Notes: generated from the letters alone by a model not told the origin. 64,000 nucleotides of DNA from SAR202 cluster bacterium bin22 (GCA_002238505.1 MPMM01000017.1:1-64000), one strand, 5' to 3'. Numbered from the stretch's first letter, positions 1-8,459 are shown. Program-made: numbers and translations.

Positions 1-1
1 A

Positions 2-490
2 GATGTGCTGGTCAGAGGCTACGTAAATGAGGTGGTGATCAGCTGCGGCGCCGAGATCATTGCCAGGCACCCCCGCTCCTGCGAGAAGGACGACTTCGTC
101 CTCGATCCCATCCACTACCTGCCCCTGCTGGAGCGGAAGACCGCCGCCCTGGACCAGGCCGCGCCCCTGCAGGGGTGGGATTTACCCGACGAGTACCGGA
201 CGCTGCGCCGCCTGTTGGAGGCCAGGATGGGTCGCAGGGGCAAGCGGGAATTCGTCCAGGTGCTGCGGCTCCTGGAAACCTTCTCTCACCAGGAGGTCCA
301 CCACGCCGTGCAGGACGCCCTGCGGCTGGGAGCCATCAGCTTCGACGCCGTGAAGCACCTGCTGCTGTGCCGTATCCAAGGCAGACCGAACTGCCTGGAC
401 CTCGATCTCCACCCCCACCTGCCACAGGTCAGCGTCCAGACCACCAGCGCCACGGATTACATGGCTCTGCTGCCGGGGAGGGCGGCATGA
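2..490 (+). CDS. istA: IS21 transposase IstA, C-terminal part (cut by window edge)
   Basis: The frame is open from base 2 and gives the last 163 or so residues of an IS21 transposase: the C-terminal domain after the DDE core, with the typical RGYVNEVV and HYLPLLERK segments and a helical tail that in this family contacts IstB. The catalytic residues lie upstream of the window. The stop overlaps the istB start at 487 by four bases, as in intact IS21 operons. The apparent GTG at position 5 is internal, not a start. Confidence 0.85.
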   Translation, partial: DVLVRGYVNEVVISCGAEIIARHPRSCEKDDFVLDPIHYLPLLERKTAALDQAAPLQGWDLPDEYRTLRRLLEARMGRRGKREFVQVLRLLETFSHQEVHHAVQDALRLGAISFDAVKHLLLCRIQGRPNCLDLDLHPHLPQVSVQTTSATDYMALLPGRAA

Positions 491-1280
491 CCAGCAAGTC
501 AACGCTGCTCCAGGAGCACCATCTCAAGGAACTACGGCTGCCCACCTTCCTCAGGGAGTACCGCAAGCTGGCCGCCCAGTGCGCCGCCGAGAATGTGGAC
601 CACCCCGACTACCTGCTGAGTCTCGCTGAACTGGAACTCATCGACCGCCACCAGCGCATCGTCCAGCGCCGCATAGTCACCAGAGTCGTGCCGCCCGCTT
701 CCCCGCGGTCAAAAGCCTCGACACCTTCGACTTCCTGGCCATTCCTTCGGTGAACAAGGCCCTGGTCATGCAATTGGCCCGGTGTGAGTACGTCGATCAT
801 CATGAAAACATCATCGCCATCGGCAACAGCGGCACCGGCAAGACCCACGTCGCCCTGGGACTGGGCCTGTCCGCCTGCCAGAGGGGGCTGTCGGTAGGAT
901 TCACCACCGTCGCGGCCCTGGTCAACGAGCTCATGGAAGCCCGGGACGAACGCCGGCTGCTCAACCTCCAGCGGCAACTGGCCCGCCTCAGACTACTGAT
1001 CATCGACGAGTTGGGCTTCGTTCTCCTGTCCACCACCGGGGCGGAACTGCTCTTCGAGGTCTTCAGCCAGCGCTACGAACGGGGCTCCATCCTGGTGACC
1101 ACCAACCTGCCCTTCGACGAGTGGACCCAGGTCTTCGGTTCGGAGCGGCTCACCGGCGCGCTGCTGGACCGCCTCACCCATCACGTCCACATCCTGGAAA
1201 TGAACGGAGACAGCTACCGGCTCAAGGATAGCCGGCAGGACGCCGGTCCCCTGTCTCCAGACGGCCCAGAAGACGTCTAG
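487..1280 (+). pseudogene. istB: IstB ATPase, frameshifted
   Basis: IstB is the AAA+ helper ATPase of IS21 transposition. The first frame (487 to about 690) gives the N-terminal helical domain, beginning MTSKSTLLQEHH. The remainder continues in another frame, with the expected ARFPAVKSLDTFDF linker, Walker A GNSGTGKTH near 828-852 and Walker B LLIIDELG near 1000. A single indel around 670-693 separates the halves, and frame 1 stops at 753. A sequencing error would look the same, but loss of function is the simplest reading. Confidence 0.8.
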
Positions 1281-1374
1281 CTCCTGCCAGAACGGGCTCG
1301 CCCTTACCTCCGGTCACCGCCCGGCGGCGGGACATTTCCCATGAGCAATTAGCGTGGCCATTTATTCTGGCCAA

Positions 1375-2013
1375 TTACGCCAGGTGGTACACTTTTCTGC
1401 CGCCACAATGGTCCACTATTCCGCCGCCATTGACAGCCATTCGGTCAATTATCGTCTGGGCCCTGCAGGTGAAGGTGCTGGAGTCACCGAAGCAGACGTT
1501 TAGATCTCCTGCCGCTACGATTCGGTGCTCTGGGCCGTCTCCCGAATATGAGGGTACGAGGACGGTCATATCTGAAATTATTCGGTGGGCCGATGCGTCG
1601 GGATAGAGCGACCTCGATCCTACATTGGTATGCGACCTCTGCCAGGCTGCATACATGGAAACGACGTTGAAGGGTTCTCCTCCGTCCACGGCGGTGACTG
1701 TGGCGGCGTCCCATAGCCCTATACCACTGGCCGGCATCTGGCGCGGTCCTAGCGTGCCTCGGTGGGGCTCAACCTGCTCGTACCATTCGACTTCCACCCG
1801 GTTTGAAAGCTTCACCACGCGGGGCGGTCGGAGAGCCGTGGCAGTGTAAGATTCGCCTAGCCAGGGTTTGTACGGACCGAGTTCTATAGTGTCGAGGACG
1901 TCAGGGGGCGGTGTGCAGGTTTCCTGCAGCAGAGCTACGTCGACGTCCATTTCGAGTAAATCGAACCAGGGCTGCCTGGCAAATCCAGTGTTCCAACTGA
2001 CTATTTTGATCGT
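1375..2013 (-). CDS. Endonuclease/exonuclease/phosphatase family protein, 3' truncated
   Basis: Motifs of the DNase I-like EEP fold are visible: IKIVSWNTG at the extreme N-terminus, DVALLQET (metal-binding Glu) and AAGDLNV (the GDxN motif). The first ATG is at 1950, but translating upstream in frame adds 21 codons containing the conserved SWNTG strand, with no ATG, GTG or TTG before the upstream stop. An ACG at 2013 sits 8 bases after GGGAG and is the likely (or mutated) start. The protein stops soon after GDLN, without the C-terminal Asp-His motif, where the IS21 end begins, so it is probably truncated and inactive. Confidence 0.65.
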   Translation of the reverse strand, partial: TIKIVSWNTGFARQPWFDLLEMDVDVALLQETCTPPPDVLDTIELGPYKPWLGESYTATALRPPRVVKLSNRVEVEWYEQVEPHRGTLGPRQMPASGIGLWDAATVTAVDGGEPFNVVSMYAAWQRSHTNVGSRSLYPDASAHRIISDMTVLVPSYSGDGPEHRIVAAGDLNVCFGDSSTFTCRAQTIIDRMAVNGGGIVDHCGGRKVYHLA

Positions 2014-2117
2014 GGTTTATCTCCCGGATGTGTAGAGGTGGGCGTCCGCAGGTTCTGGGTGGTGTCCTGGGGAGCTGGCAGGAGGGGATTTTGCAGGGCC
2101 ATTTCGGGGCACCTCAC

Positions 2118-2147
2118 GAGTTCCTATAAAGCCCATTATAGGAACTC
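2118..2147. terminator. Perfect hairpin, probable terminator
   Basis: A 12-bp perfect inverted repeat (2118-2129 with 2136-2147) encloses a 6-base loop. It lies just downstream of the minus-strand gene at 2205-3203, so it probably ends that transcript. There is no long T run, so efficiency is uncertain. Confidence 0.55.
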
Positions 2148-2204
2148 CTGGCCACCCCCTGGCAAGGGGCAAATGTCAGTGGCTGTAACCCTGATTCGAC
2201 AGCT

Positions 2205-3203
2205 TCATTGGGGGAATCGGGAGTGAGGCAGGCGGTCCGCGTCCGGCGGCACGGGAAACAAGTGCTCGTACAGGAACCGGCCGAGCAGCAGCACGTCTGC
2301 AATGAGATCTATCGGCAATTCGTCCCTGTCCTGCTGTGGCGCATACCGGAAGTAGAGACTGAGGCCTGTGGATTCTCTGACCTTTTTAATGCGTTCGAGG
2401 GCTACCTCGAACCAGTCTTCTGGTATTGTATTCCCCGGGTCGTTGCTGTTCACGAACGCCGTGTAGGCGCTCTCCCTGATCCGGTCCGTAATCCTCTCCC
2501 ACTCCTCCTTGGCTTGTTGTTCATTGGTGAACCGGGGTTTTCCCGAGAATCGACGGTCGTAGATCTCCTTTATCTCATCCTCTACCTGATTCCTGAAGTC
2601 GGGATATTCTTTGGCGAACACTTTCGACTCCGCCACCATCTCCTCTTGGAGTGAGTCGGGTAAATGTTCGTACAGTGCGTCTACGTCATGGCCTTCCTCG
2701 AATATGAAGCCGCCGGTCTCGCGGTAGTTTGCGTGGGTCATGACCGCCTTCAGGCATAGTTCAATTGCCATTGTGACGTTGTTCATCATCACCCGTTCCC
2801 GGTCCAGGTGATTGGACAGTATGAACCCCAGGACCTTTTCCATCTGGATGGAGTTGTAGAAGTTGAACACGTCGGCGAGCCAGCCGAGTCTGACAGCCGT
2901 CGGATGGTTAAGTAACTGCATGACTTCCAAGTGTCTGTATCCACTGATGACCTGCGGCATCGTGCAGTAGTCCAGGAGCTTTCCGGCCATATAATAGACA
3001 TTGCCCCTTACCCAGAAGTTATGCCGTTCGGGCGCGGTGATTCCTGTCAGCAGGACCGGGTCTGAGAGCCTGTACTGCCGGCCTCGCGTCTGCAGCGGCT
3101 CCTGAGTGATCTCCATGAAGGAATAGGGCAGCCTGGCCCTGAGGTATTCCACCCATGACCCTTCTATTGGGAGATCGTGGTAACTCGGGTGCTCTTCATT
3201 CAT
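2205..3203 (-). CDS. Hypothetical protein, HEPN-like helical region
   Basis: A 332-residue, mostly helical soluble protein without signal peptide or membrane segment. GGAAGAGG eight bases before the ATG supports the start. Residues 148-153 (ELCLKA) followed by 171-181 (GHDVDALYEHL) resemble the helix pair of HEPN domains, but the RNase signature R-x4-6-H is not present, so it would be a non-catalytic relative if the match is real. Many charged residues sit between 185 and 250. Its neighbours are unrelated accessory genes and a hairpin follows. Function unknown. Confidence 0.6.
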   Translation of the reverse strand: MNEEHPSYHDLPIEGSWVEYLRARLPYSFMEITQEPLQTRGRQYRLSDPVLLTGITAPERHNFWVRGNVYYMAGKLLDYCTMPQVISGYRHLEVMQLLNHPTAVRLGWLADVFNFYNSIQMEKVLGFILSNHLDRERVMMNNVTMAIELCLKAVMTHANYRETGGFIFEEGHDVDALYEHLPDSLQEEMVAESKVFAKEYPDFRNQVEDEIKEIYDRRFSGKPRFTNEQQAKEEWERITDRIRESAYTAFVNSNDPGNTIPEDWFEVALERIKKVRESTGLSLYFRYAPQQDRDELPIDLIADVLLLGRFLYEHLFPVPPDADRLPHSRFPQ

Positions 3204-3424
3204 CGGAAAGACCTCTTCCTTTGACCGCTGGCGGCGGCCACCTCGGCGCGCGCCGGTCTGCGTTTCCAGGTGGCCGCCCTGAAAACCCCTAATGAACTAC
3301 TGGCCCTGGAGCCGGTTACGGGCCGTTCTGGGAGGCTAACCCGTCTCCTGCTGCAGCGCTGGGGCCGTCCCTGGCCTGTTCCTGGCCCTGTTGCGACACC
3401 AACCCATTATCAGGGGGGAGCGCC

Positions 3425-3562
3425 TTGGCGCATCCTTATATGAAATGCCCCCACCGGGGAACCGACCTGCGCGGCCTGGAGGTCAGGAACGGCAAGGTCA
3501 CCTGCCCGCTGCACGGCCTGAGCTGGCGGCTAAAGACCGGCCGGCTGGAGCCCAGCCCCTGA
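3425..3562 (+). CDS. Mini Rieske-type iron-sulfur protein
   Basis: From TTG 3425, four bases after a GGGGGGAG site, this encodes about 45 residues (ATG 3440 gives 40). It holds both halves of the Rieske [2Fe-2S] motif, CPHRG and CPLHG, 16 residues apart, then the usual tail SWRLKTGRLE. Normal Rieske domains are about 100 residues with flanking sheets; here almost only the cluster-binding loops remain. It could be the last part of a decayed dioxygenase or ferredoxin gene or a true micro-protein. The open region before it (about 3240-3420) shows no recognisable Rieske N-terminus. Confidence 0.45.
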   Translation: MAHPYMKCPHRGTDLRGLEVRNGKVTCPLHGLSWRLKTGRLEPSP

Positions 3563-3633
3563 CCGGCCACAACGGGCCAGGGCCAGTGTAAAATAGACCC
3601 GGCAAGGCAGACCCCCAGGAGGAAGAATCCACC

Positions 3634-4239
3634 ATGAACACGACGCAGCCGAAAACCGGACAGCAGGTGGCCGCCGGGGTCCAACCGGAAACGAAACCCT
3701 GCAGGTTTACCAGCCACCAGTACCGCTGGCTCATCGACGCCGGCATCCTGACAACCGAGCACCGGGTCGAGCTGATCGAAGGAGAAATACGCGCCATGGC
3801 GCCAATGGGACCCGCACACCGCAGAAGCATGAGAAGGCTGAACACCTGGCTGGTGCTCCACGCCGGAGATCAGTACGTGGTCGAAAGCCAGCTGACCATA
3901 GACCTGGCCGAGGGATTCGCCCCCAACCCGGACTTCATTCTCGCCAGATGGAGGGAGGACGGCTACCCCGAAGGCGAAAACCCGGGAAGGGACGACGTCC
4001 TGCTGGCAATTGAGGTTGCCGACAGCTCGCTGGAATACAATCTGGGCGAGAAGGCCCTGGTCTACGCCCGGACCGGAATACCCGAACTGTGGGTGGTGGA
4101 CATACCCCACCGTCAGGTCCACGTCTTCATCCACCCCTCCGCCGACGGCTACCAGTCCCACGCCGCTGCCGCCGAAGGCGAGACCGTAACCGGCCTGCTG
4201 ATTCCCAACCTGGAATTGCCCGTCGCCGAGGCGCTGTAG
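3634..4239 (+). CDS. Uma2 family endonuclease (DUF820)
   Basis: A 201-residue protein of the Uma2/DUF820 family, with a PD-(D/E)XK nuclease fold common in cyanobacteria and Chloroflexota. Family landmarks are RVELIEGE (E46), the APxGPAH loop, NPDFILAR (D100), LLAIEVADSS (E127) and the GEKALVYARTGIPELWVVD helix-strand (K140). These match the expected D, E and K positions, so it looks intact. A GGAGG site lies about 12 bases before the ATG. It is a single-gene unit ending in a strong hairpin at 4272-4304. Biological role of the family is unsettled; mobile-element and defence links are proposed. Confidence 0.85.
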   Translation: MNTTQPKTGQQVAAGVQPETKPCRFTSHQYRWLIDAGILTTEHRVELIEGEIRAMAPMGPAHRRSMRRLNTWLVLHAGDQYVVESQLTIDLAEGFAPNPDFILARWREDGYPEGENPGRDDVLLAIEVADSSLEYNLGEKALVYARTGIPELWVVDIPHRQVHVFIHPSADGYQSHAAAAEGETVTGLLIPNLELPVAEAL

Positions 4240-4271
4240 CAAGCCGGTCGACCAGCCAAAACCAGGAAACA

Positions 4272-4304
4272 AGAGCCGCATTCGCCGGAAGGGAATGCGG
4301 CTCT
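4272..4304 (+). terminator. Hairpin after the Uma2 gene
   Basis: Perfect 12-bp stem (4272-4283 with 4293-4304) and 9-base loop, 32 bases after the stop codon. No T run follows. Confidence 0.6.
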
Positions 4305-4436
4305 CAGCTTGCCAACCACAGCCGCCAACCCCCTTGCCAGGAGAATTCAGCCTTGCCCAAAGCAACAACGTTCCCCACTCCATCAGCGCATATGACCCTC
4401 TTCCAGCCGGAACCGATAGAACGGCGTCGGGAAGGG

Positions 4437-4617
4437 TCACCTTCCCGGTGGCCTTTCCCGGCGCCAGGCTATGTTGGGCATGGGAACGGTGTGGCGCATC
4501 AGGGCGTCGCCGGGCACTACGGGAATCTCCTTGACGAAGGCATCGATCAAAGCCCGCCGCTCGGTCAGCTCGCTCTCTTCCAGGAAGTCCTTTCCCTGGC
4601 GTAGGCTGCGACGGCAT
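4437..4617 (-). pseudogene. Serine recombinase C-terminal remnant
   Basis: One minus-strand frame reads RQGKDFLEESELTERRALID, then AFVKEIPVVPG and ALMRHTVPMP. This matches the C-terminal region after the zinc-ribbon and coiled-coil of large serine recombinases, where the FLEESELTERKA-type helix precedes a VKEI-x-VxPG strand. There is no start codon, the frame has a stop just upstream, and nothing of the resolvase catalytic domain remains nearby. It is probably the trace of an integrated mobile element. Confidence 0.55.
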
Positions 4618-4690
4618 TCACATCGTCAACCATCTTCCGGCGCTGGGCCAGGGCCACCCTGGCCTCCGCCGCCGCGCATCATCCCCTCGC

Positions 4691-4745
4691 ACCCCGTGTC
4701 CGGCCGCGGCCCCGGGCCCCCCCGGGCCCCCCCCCCGGACCTTCC
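4691..4745. other. Extreme GC tract with C7 and C10 runs
   Basis: Runs of seven (4717-4723) and ten (4727-4736) cytosines separated by GGG sit in an almost pure G+C stretch without a gene. Length may be unreliable in the assembly, or the tract may be naturally unstable. Confidence 0.6.
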
Positions 4746-4824
4746 CGGCCGCTCCCGCCGCTCCGGCCGAAGGCAGAGAGCCAGGACAGAGCGGTGTCTT
4801 CCACAAAGGCTGGGGGTGGAGGCG

Positions 4825-5337
4825 TCATCGCGTCCAGTCCACAACCCCGGCAATTGACAGGATGATCATGACTGCCAGGACTACATGCAGCACGGCGAAC
4901 AGGACAGGTATCCATCCTTCTATGGTGGTCACTGTACGATAGGTCTTGCCCCGCCCCCTTTTGGCTAACTTCCACTCATATTCGTACATCGCCGCCGGCA
5001 GATGCTGCTCGAATTCGTGAATCACATCGAACTTAATGCGATTCAGGTCAGCGTGCGACCTGATGATCAGATACCAGAGCAAGGATACGGCAATTCCGAT
5101 AACGGGAATCAACAGTGTCCAGTAACCCTGCCCAAAGGTTGCGGACTGCAGTCCGTACAGAGCCACCAGCGCGGCGTTGAGGGTCAGAAGATAACGGTTT
5201 GAGATGACACGCCGGGCGCTGACGTTTTCCGCAGACTGTACGTAGAGCTTATACTGCTCCAGAAGGTCCGCATGGAATGCTCCGCCATACGCGTCCGCAG
5301 CCTGGCGTATTACAGATTCCCGCTCTTGTTCAGCCAT
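4825..5337 (-). CDS. RipA-type octameric membrane protein (SLATT-like)
   Basis: A 170-residue membrane protein with an amphipathic N-terminus and three predicted membrane segments at about 49-67, 72-93 and 142-166. The middle loop (FDVIHEFEQHLPAAMYEYEW) and overall plan match the RipA family of octameric inner-membrane proteins, related to SLATT membrane effectors of predicted conflict systems. It starts three bases after the stop of the TIR-like gene, so the two are almost certainly co-transcribed. In this setting a pore-forming or membrane-disrupting effector is plausible, but that is inferred from context. Confidence 0.7.
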   Translation of the reverse strand: MAEQERESVIRQAADAYGGAFHADLLEQYKLYVQSAENVSARRVISNRYLLTLNAALVALYGLQSATFGQGYWTLLIPVIGIAVSLLWYLIIRSHADLNRIKFDVIHEFEQHLPAAMYEYEWKLAKRGRGKTYRTVTTIEGWIPVLFAVLHVVLAVMIILSIAGVVDWTR

Positions 5338-5340
5338 AGT

Positions 5341-5730
5341 CTACTTCGGATTGGCAATGATCTCTTTCAGGGTGGGCCAGGTCCAAGGGTGGATTCGCTT
5401 CCTCTTCGGCGCAGACTTAGGCCGCGTGCATGTCCTGTCCCTGCGGCCCTTCAAGAGGAAGTACGGTTTCCCTGCCTGCTGCACCATCGTCACTTCTGCT
5501 TCCACACCCTTCGCCTGGTGCGTATGCACCCCACAGATCACGATGGTGAGGTCCGCTCTATCGATGAGGTTTCGCACCTTCTCTCGCCAGTTTTCATCAA
5601 AGGGTTCATTCACTGACCAGTCGGTGATGCTGAACGGCGAATCGGGTCGCCTGGCCTGAGCCACCAGGTTGCCCCGCAGGTCGTTATCGTTATCGTAGTC
5701 AAAGCTTATAAAGACACTCTTGGTAGTCAT
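5341..5730 (-). CDS. TIR-like (ThsB/MTH538-type) protein
   Basis: A 129-residue protein beginning TTKSVFISFDYDNDNDLRGN, the first strand and loop of the TIR-like MTH538/DUF1863 family that includes ThsB of Thoeris. TDWSVNEPF and the LTIVICGVHTHQAKGV strand are also typical. Glu79 in VEAEVTM is positioned like the catalytic glutamate. The C-terminus is short and basic. AGGA seven bases before the ATG supports the start. It is first in an operon with the RipA-type gene, suggesting a sensor or NAD-consuming enzyme coupled to a membrane effector. Activity is not proven by sequence. Confidence 0.75.
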   Translation of the reverse strand: MTTKSVFISFDYDNDNDLRGNLVAQARRPDSPFSITDWSVNEPFDENWREKVRNLIDRADLTIVICGVHTHQAKGVEAEVTMVQQAGKPYFLLKGRRDRTCTRPKSAPKRKRIHPWTWPTLKEIIANPK

Positions 5731-5818
5731 AGACGATTCCTACTCCCTTGCACCGGTCCGGGCGTACCCAGCGGCCCCCGCCAGCCTCCTCCACTTATGT
5801 TAGCTTCAACGACCCTGA

Positions 5819-6520
5819 CTATGCCGGCTCACACGGTCCCAGGCTGACCCCGTCGAGACTGACAAAGCCCTCGAATACGTTTACCTCAACCATCCTTGAG
5901 TCAAACCTGGCAGGCAATTGGGATTCCGGAGAGACAATAACCCGGAACGAGGATGGCCAACGGTCTCCCGATGCAACGACCTCATGGGTGCGTTCTTCCA
6001 GGACAATACTGAGTACTCGCCCATCATAGCCGATTGTCATCTCGGTTTCTCCGGACAGCCATGTGAATTGTTCCGTCAGTTGCCGGCGCAGGGGGCGTGC
6101 GTAATCTCTGTCTATATAGCAACTTGGGCTGGCGGAGTACGCACGGTTTCTTTCTTCTGCCTCCCGCTGCTGACGTGCCATCGGAACAAGCTCCCAGTGG
6201 CGTTCGCCTTCCTCAAACCAGCTCGGCAGGGGTTCCAGGTCGGACCTGTGAGACCTGAGGGCGTAGGTGACCCATGCGGCGGCTTCCAATGGGTTTCCCA
6301 AGTCATCGGGGATTTGGTCCTCAATTAATGCCAGAGTGCGACCGGTGTTGAGAACACCACTCAGCAGAACCACGGGCCTCGCATTTGGGTTTATCACATG
6401 GACCGCATCCAGGTCGAGATGAACGAATTTGTAACCTGCGCCATCCAACCCGGCACTGGTTTTCCCGATCTCGAAGCCGAGCGCAATCAGAGAGCCAATG
6501 GTTGGGCACTGATCAGCCAA
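5819..6520 (-). CDS. Hypothetical protein, TTG start
   Basis: A 233-residue soluble protein of unrecognised family. AGGAGG lies seven bases before a TTG at 6520, and no better-placed ATG exists, so TTG is the likely start. The N-terminal half is mixed alpha/beta with FVHLDLDAVHVINP; the C-terminal half has beta-rich stretches (GRVLSIVLEERTHEVV). No signal peptide, membrane segment or catalytic motif is visible. It lies about 90 bases upstream of the TIR-like gene on the same strand and might share its transcript. Confidence 0.6.
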   Translation of the reverse strand: MADQCPTIGSLIALGFEIGKTSAGLDGAGYKFVHLDLDAVHVINPNARPVVLLSGVLNTGRTLALIEDQIPDDLGNPLEAAAWVTYALRSHRSDLEPLPSWFEEGERHWELVPMARQQREAEERNRAYSASPSCYIDRDYARPLRRQLTEQFTWLSGETEMTIGYDGRVLSIVLEERTHEVVASGDRWPSSFRVIVSPESQLPARFDSRMVEVNVFEGFVSLDGVSLGPCEPA

Positions 6521-6673
6521 TTAGTTGCCTCCTACATTAACCCTGCTTTTCCCATCTGCGTGTCCCTCGAAACCGGCTTCGGTAGCAGGGAGGCGGCCTG
6601 GACGTCGCCATCCTGAACAGGGGTTATCCGATGAAATGAGCCAAAACTGGGCTGCCCAATGTAGTATTCTCCA

Positions 6674-6780
6674 AGTGAATCGCCGAGGTCGCCAGTCCAG
6701 TGATCGCCACTAACATTAGTCCATCCTCGACGCGAGTGAGTTAGACTTGTATCAGGTAATGGCCCCCGGGTCAATCACGC
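6674..6780 (-). mobile_element. Solo IS21 end fragment
   Basis: About 100 bp match the istB-side terminus of the complete IS21 copy at 60.8 kb in the same orientation: GAATCGCCGAGG, two copies of a TTAGTCCA-type terminal repeat, GTGAGTTAGACTT and the last istB codons. Nothing else of the element remains, so it is a deletion scar. Confidence 0.75.
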
Positions 6781-6803
6781 TCATTTTCTAGGCAAGTGCA
6801 AAA

Positions 6804-7433
6804 CTATGCCAAGGCCCGATTCCGCTCCAAGAATCTACCCCCAAACCCGTTAGGGTATGTGTCCGCTTTGATGCCAGTTGGTGGCCTTGCTGAAAAACCG
6901 CCGCTGATGAAAAACTCGCGCTTATGTTCTCTAGCCCAGCGTTTGGTCCAAGACAGCTGCATCCTGTCCCGGAAATCAATCAGGGTCGCGCTCATCCATA
7001 CTCTCGTTCCTTCCTGGTGGTATGCGCTGTCCCATACGGTCCCCAGTCTTGGTATCCAGATAAAAGCTGATCCATCATTGCCATCGGTAGCTTGTTTTGT
7101 TGTAAGTGAGATACCGTCGAAATCTCGCCTGATATGAGAATAAAGTAGTTCGCTAACCATTAAGTAATCAGGATGCCGAATATCCAAACCGATACAACTA
7201 TTCTGACCTGGGGCAATGCCAACCTCGCAATAATAGACCAAGCCTTGGTTCTCGTACCCAGACCTGAAGCTACGCCATCTGCCCCTCCACCCACTATGGA
7301 AATCTTGGTCTGAGTGAGGCGGGTAGTACCGCCCCAAAGGCTCGAGTCCGGCATCCTGTAGCCTTATCACGACCGGCCTGTAGAACTCGGCGCACACGAC
7401 GCTTGTATGGCGGGGTTGTCCACTGGTGCTCAT
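6804..7433 (-). CDS. Hypothetical protein
   Basis: A 209-residue protein. An upstream GTG (7466) is possible, but GAGAGG seven bases before the ATG at 7433 favours the shorter form, starting MSTSGQPRHTS. The sequence is rich in aromatic residues and arginine (GWRGRWRSFRSGYENQG, WTKRWAREHKR). The central strand-helix order faintly recalls DUF4268-type domains found in restriction-related proteins; this is weak. It is followed by the IS21 scar, which may have removed a downstream partner. The gene at 7477-7827 lies 43 bases upstream on the same strand. Confidence 0.55.
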   Translation of the reverse strand: MSTSGQPRHTSVVCAEFYRPVVIRLQDAGLEPLGRYYPPHSDQDFHSGWRGRWRSFRSGYENQGLVYYCEVGIAPGQNSCIGLDIRHPDYLMVSELLYSHIRRDFDGISLTTKQATDGNDGSAFIWIPRLGTVWDSAYHQEGTRVWMSATLIDFRDRMQLSWTKRWAREHKREFFISGGFSARPPTGIKADTYPNGFGGRFLERNRALA

Positions 7434-7476
7434 TGTTCGTCCTCTCAAGAACTCAAGGATTGACACACCACAGACC

Positions 7477-7827
7477 CTAATGAGCCTGCTGCCCCCAATA
7501 CTGAAAGACCCTTTCTAATTCCGCCACCCAGAATGCGTGGTCGTCTTCGCCTTCTTCCTGCAAACCTAACCCCAAGGCCAAGGAGAAGAATCCTTCGCCG
7601 GGCATTTCCCTTACGCCTCCATTGGGATTATGGACTACCAATGCTGTGATTAGTGGTCTGCATTCATTATGTTCGTGCCGGTTGATGTTATCCAATAGCT
7701 CAAAGAATCCGCGACTCCGATGGGACATTCCCACGAATTGGGCAGCTTCGCGGTAGTAAATCGTATTGCCCGCTTGCGCCAGCAACTCCAAGTGATTTAG
7801 CAAGTTAGCCTGCAAGTCTTGTATCAT
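7477..7827 (-). CDS. Small conserved-looking hypothetical protein
   Basis: A 116-residue soluble protein. Its order, a helix ending YYREAAQFVGM, then LLDNINRHEHNECRPLITAL and MPGEGFFSLALGLG, recurs in uncharacterised proteins of bacterial accessory islands, from memory and without a named family. The first part could be a winged-helix-like unit. No catalytic motif is evident. It belongs to a minus-strand run of small genes (8711 to 6804) with 40-80 base gaps that may form one transcript. Confidence 0.55.
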   Translation of the reverse strand: MIQDLQANLLNHLELLAQAGNTIYYREAAQFVGMSHRSRGFFELLDNINRHEHNECRPLITALVVHNPNGGVREMPGEGFFSLALGLGLQEEGEDDHAFWVAELERVFQYWGQQAH

Positions 7828-7907
7828 AAGGACTCCCTATTCACGACTAGGCTATTTCCTTCCCTTCTTATTTGGTAGTGCCATTTGTTCTTTCCATCCG
7901 TTGACTT

Positions 7908-8186
7908 TTATCCGGTCCCTGACCGTCCACTCCGCAGGAAGGGATTGATGGTATTGTTCATCCCGTTGAAGACTTGGGTCTCACTGTTGGGGTTGGCAAA
8001 CACACCGTCAACGGCCAGGAACCAGTTGTCGGACACCAAGCGGTCAACCCCACGGTCTTTCATCAACTCCAACAGGGGCGCCGCGCTCTCCTGTACGATC
8101 CATTGCGGGACACCGCGTACTATCTCCCGACTGATCAATTCCTCTTTGCCCACTCCCAAAATAAAGCTACGTGCGTCGGCTTCCAT
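7908..8186 (-). CDS. Hypothetical protein
   Basis: A 92-residue protein with AAAGGAG eight bases before the ATG, a strong site that fixes the start. It is mixed helical, with VSDNWFLAVDGVFANPNSET in the middle and a basic C-terminus. A TATAAT-like hexamer on the minus strand at 8294-8299 lies about 110 bases upstream and may be the promoter for this and the next two genes. No family recognised. Confidence 0.55.
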   Translation of the reverse strand: MEADARSFILGVGKEELISREIVRGVPQWIVQESAAPLLELMKDRGVDRLVSDNWFLAVDGVFANPNSETQVFNGMNNTINPFLRSGRSGTG

Positions 8187-8459
8187 TCCTATTACTCCTT
8201 TGATGTTGTCTTAGCTGGGGATGAGCGGTGTGCCGTGGCGGTGAGGTGGGCAGGCGACATAAGGACAGCCGTACAGCCAGCGGCACGGTCGGCATTATAG
8301 TAGCCCCTGGGAGGTGCGGGCTACGTTCCCATTGGGGGCAAGAGACTTTGATGTGACAGCAATAATGTGGTATGGGCGAGTGCCTGCTCCTCCTACAAAT
8401 AGAGTCGAGAGCGGTGGTTACTTTTGAGCTGGGGAGACGCCAAGGATATTCTTCTTGGG

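Larger units (their letters stand above)
1..1374 (+). mobile_element. IS21-family element, right part only
   Basis: The 3' end of istA, a frameshifted istB and about 95 bp of non-coding end lie between the window edge and a truncated endonuclease gene. The coding pair overlaps as usual for IS21. Its proteins differ from the complete IS21 copy at 60.8-63.4 kb, so this is a separate lineage. The right boundary is inferred from where the neighbouring gene is cut, near 1374; the left end lies outside the window. Confidence 0.75.

Noticed and set aside
3436-4617. 393-codon minus-strand frame over the Uma2 gene
   Set aside because: Overlaps a well-supported gene on the other strand and gives low-complexity sequence; the real minus-strand remnant there is the recombinase tail at 4437-4617.
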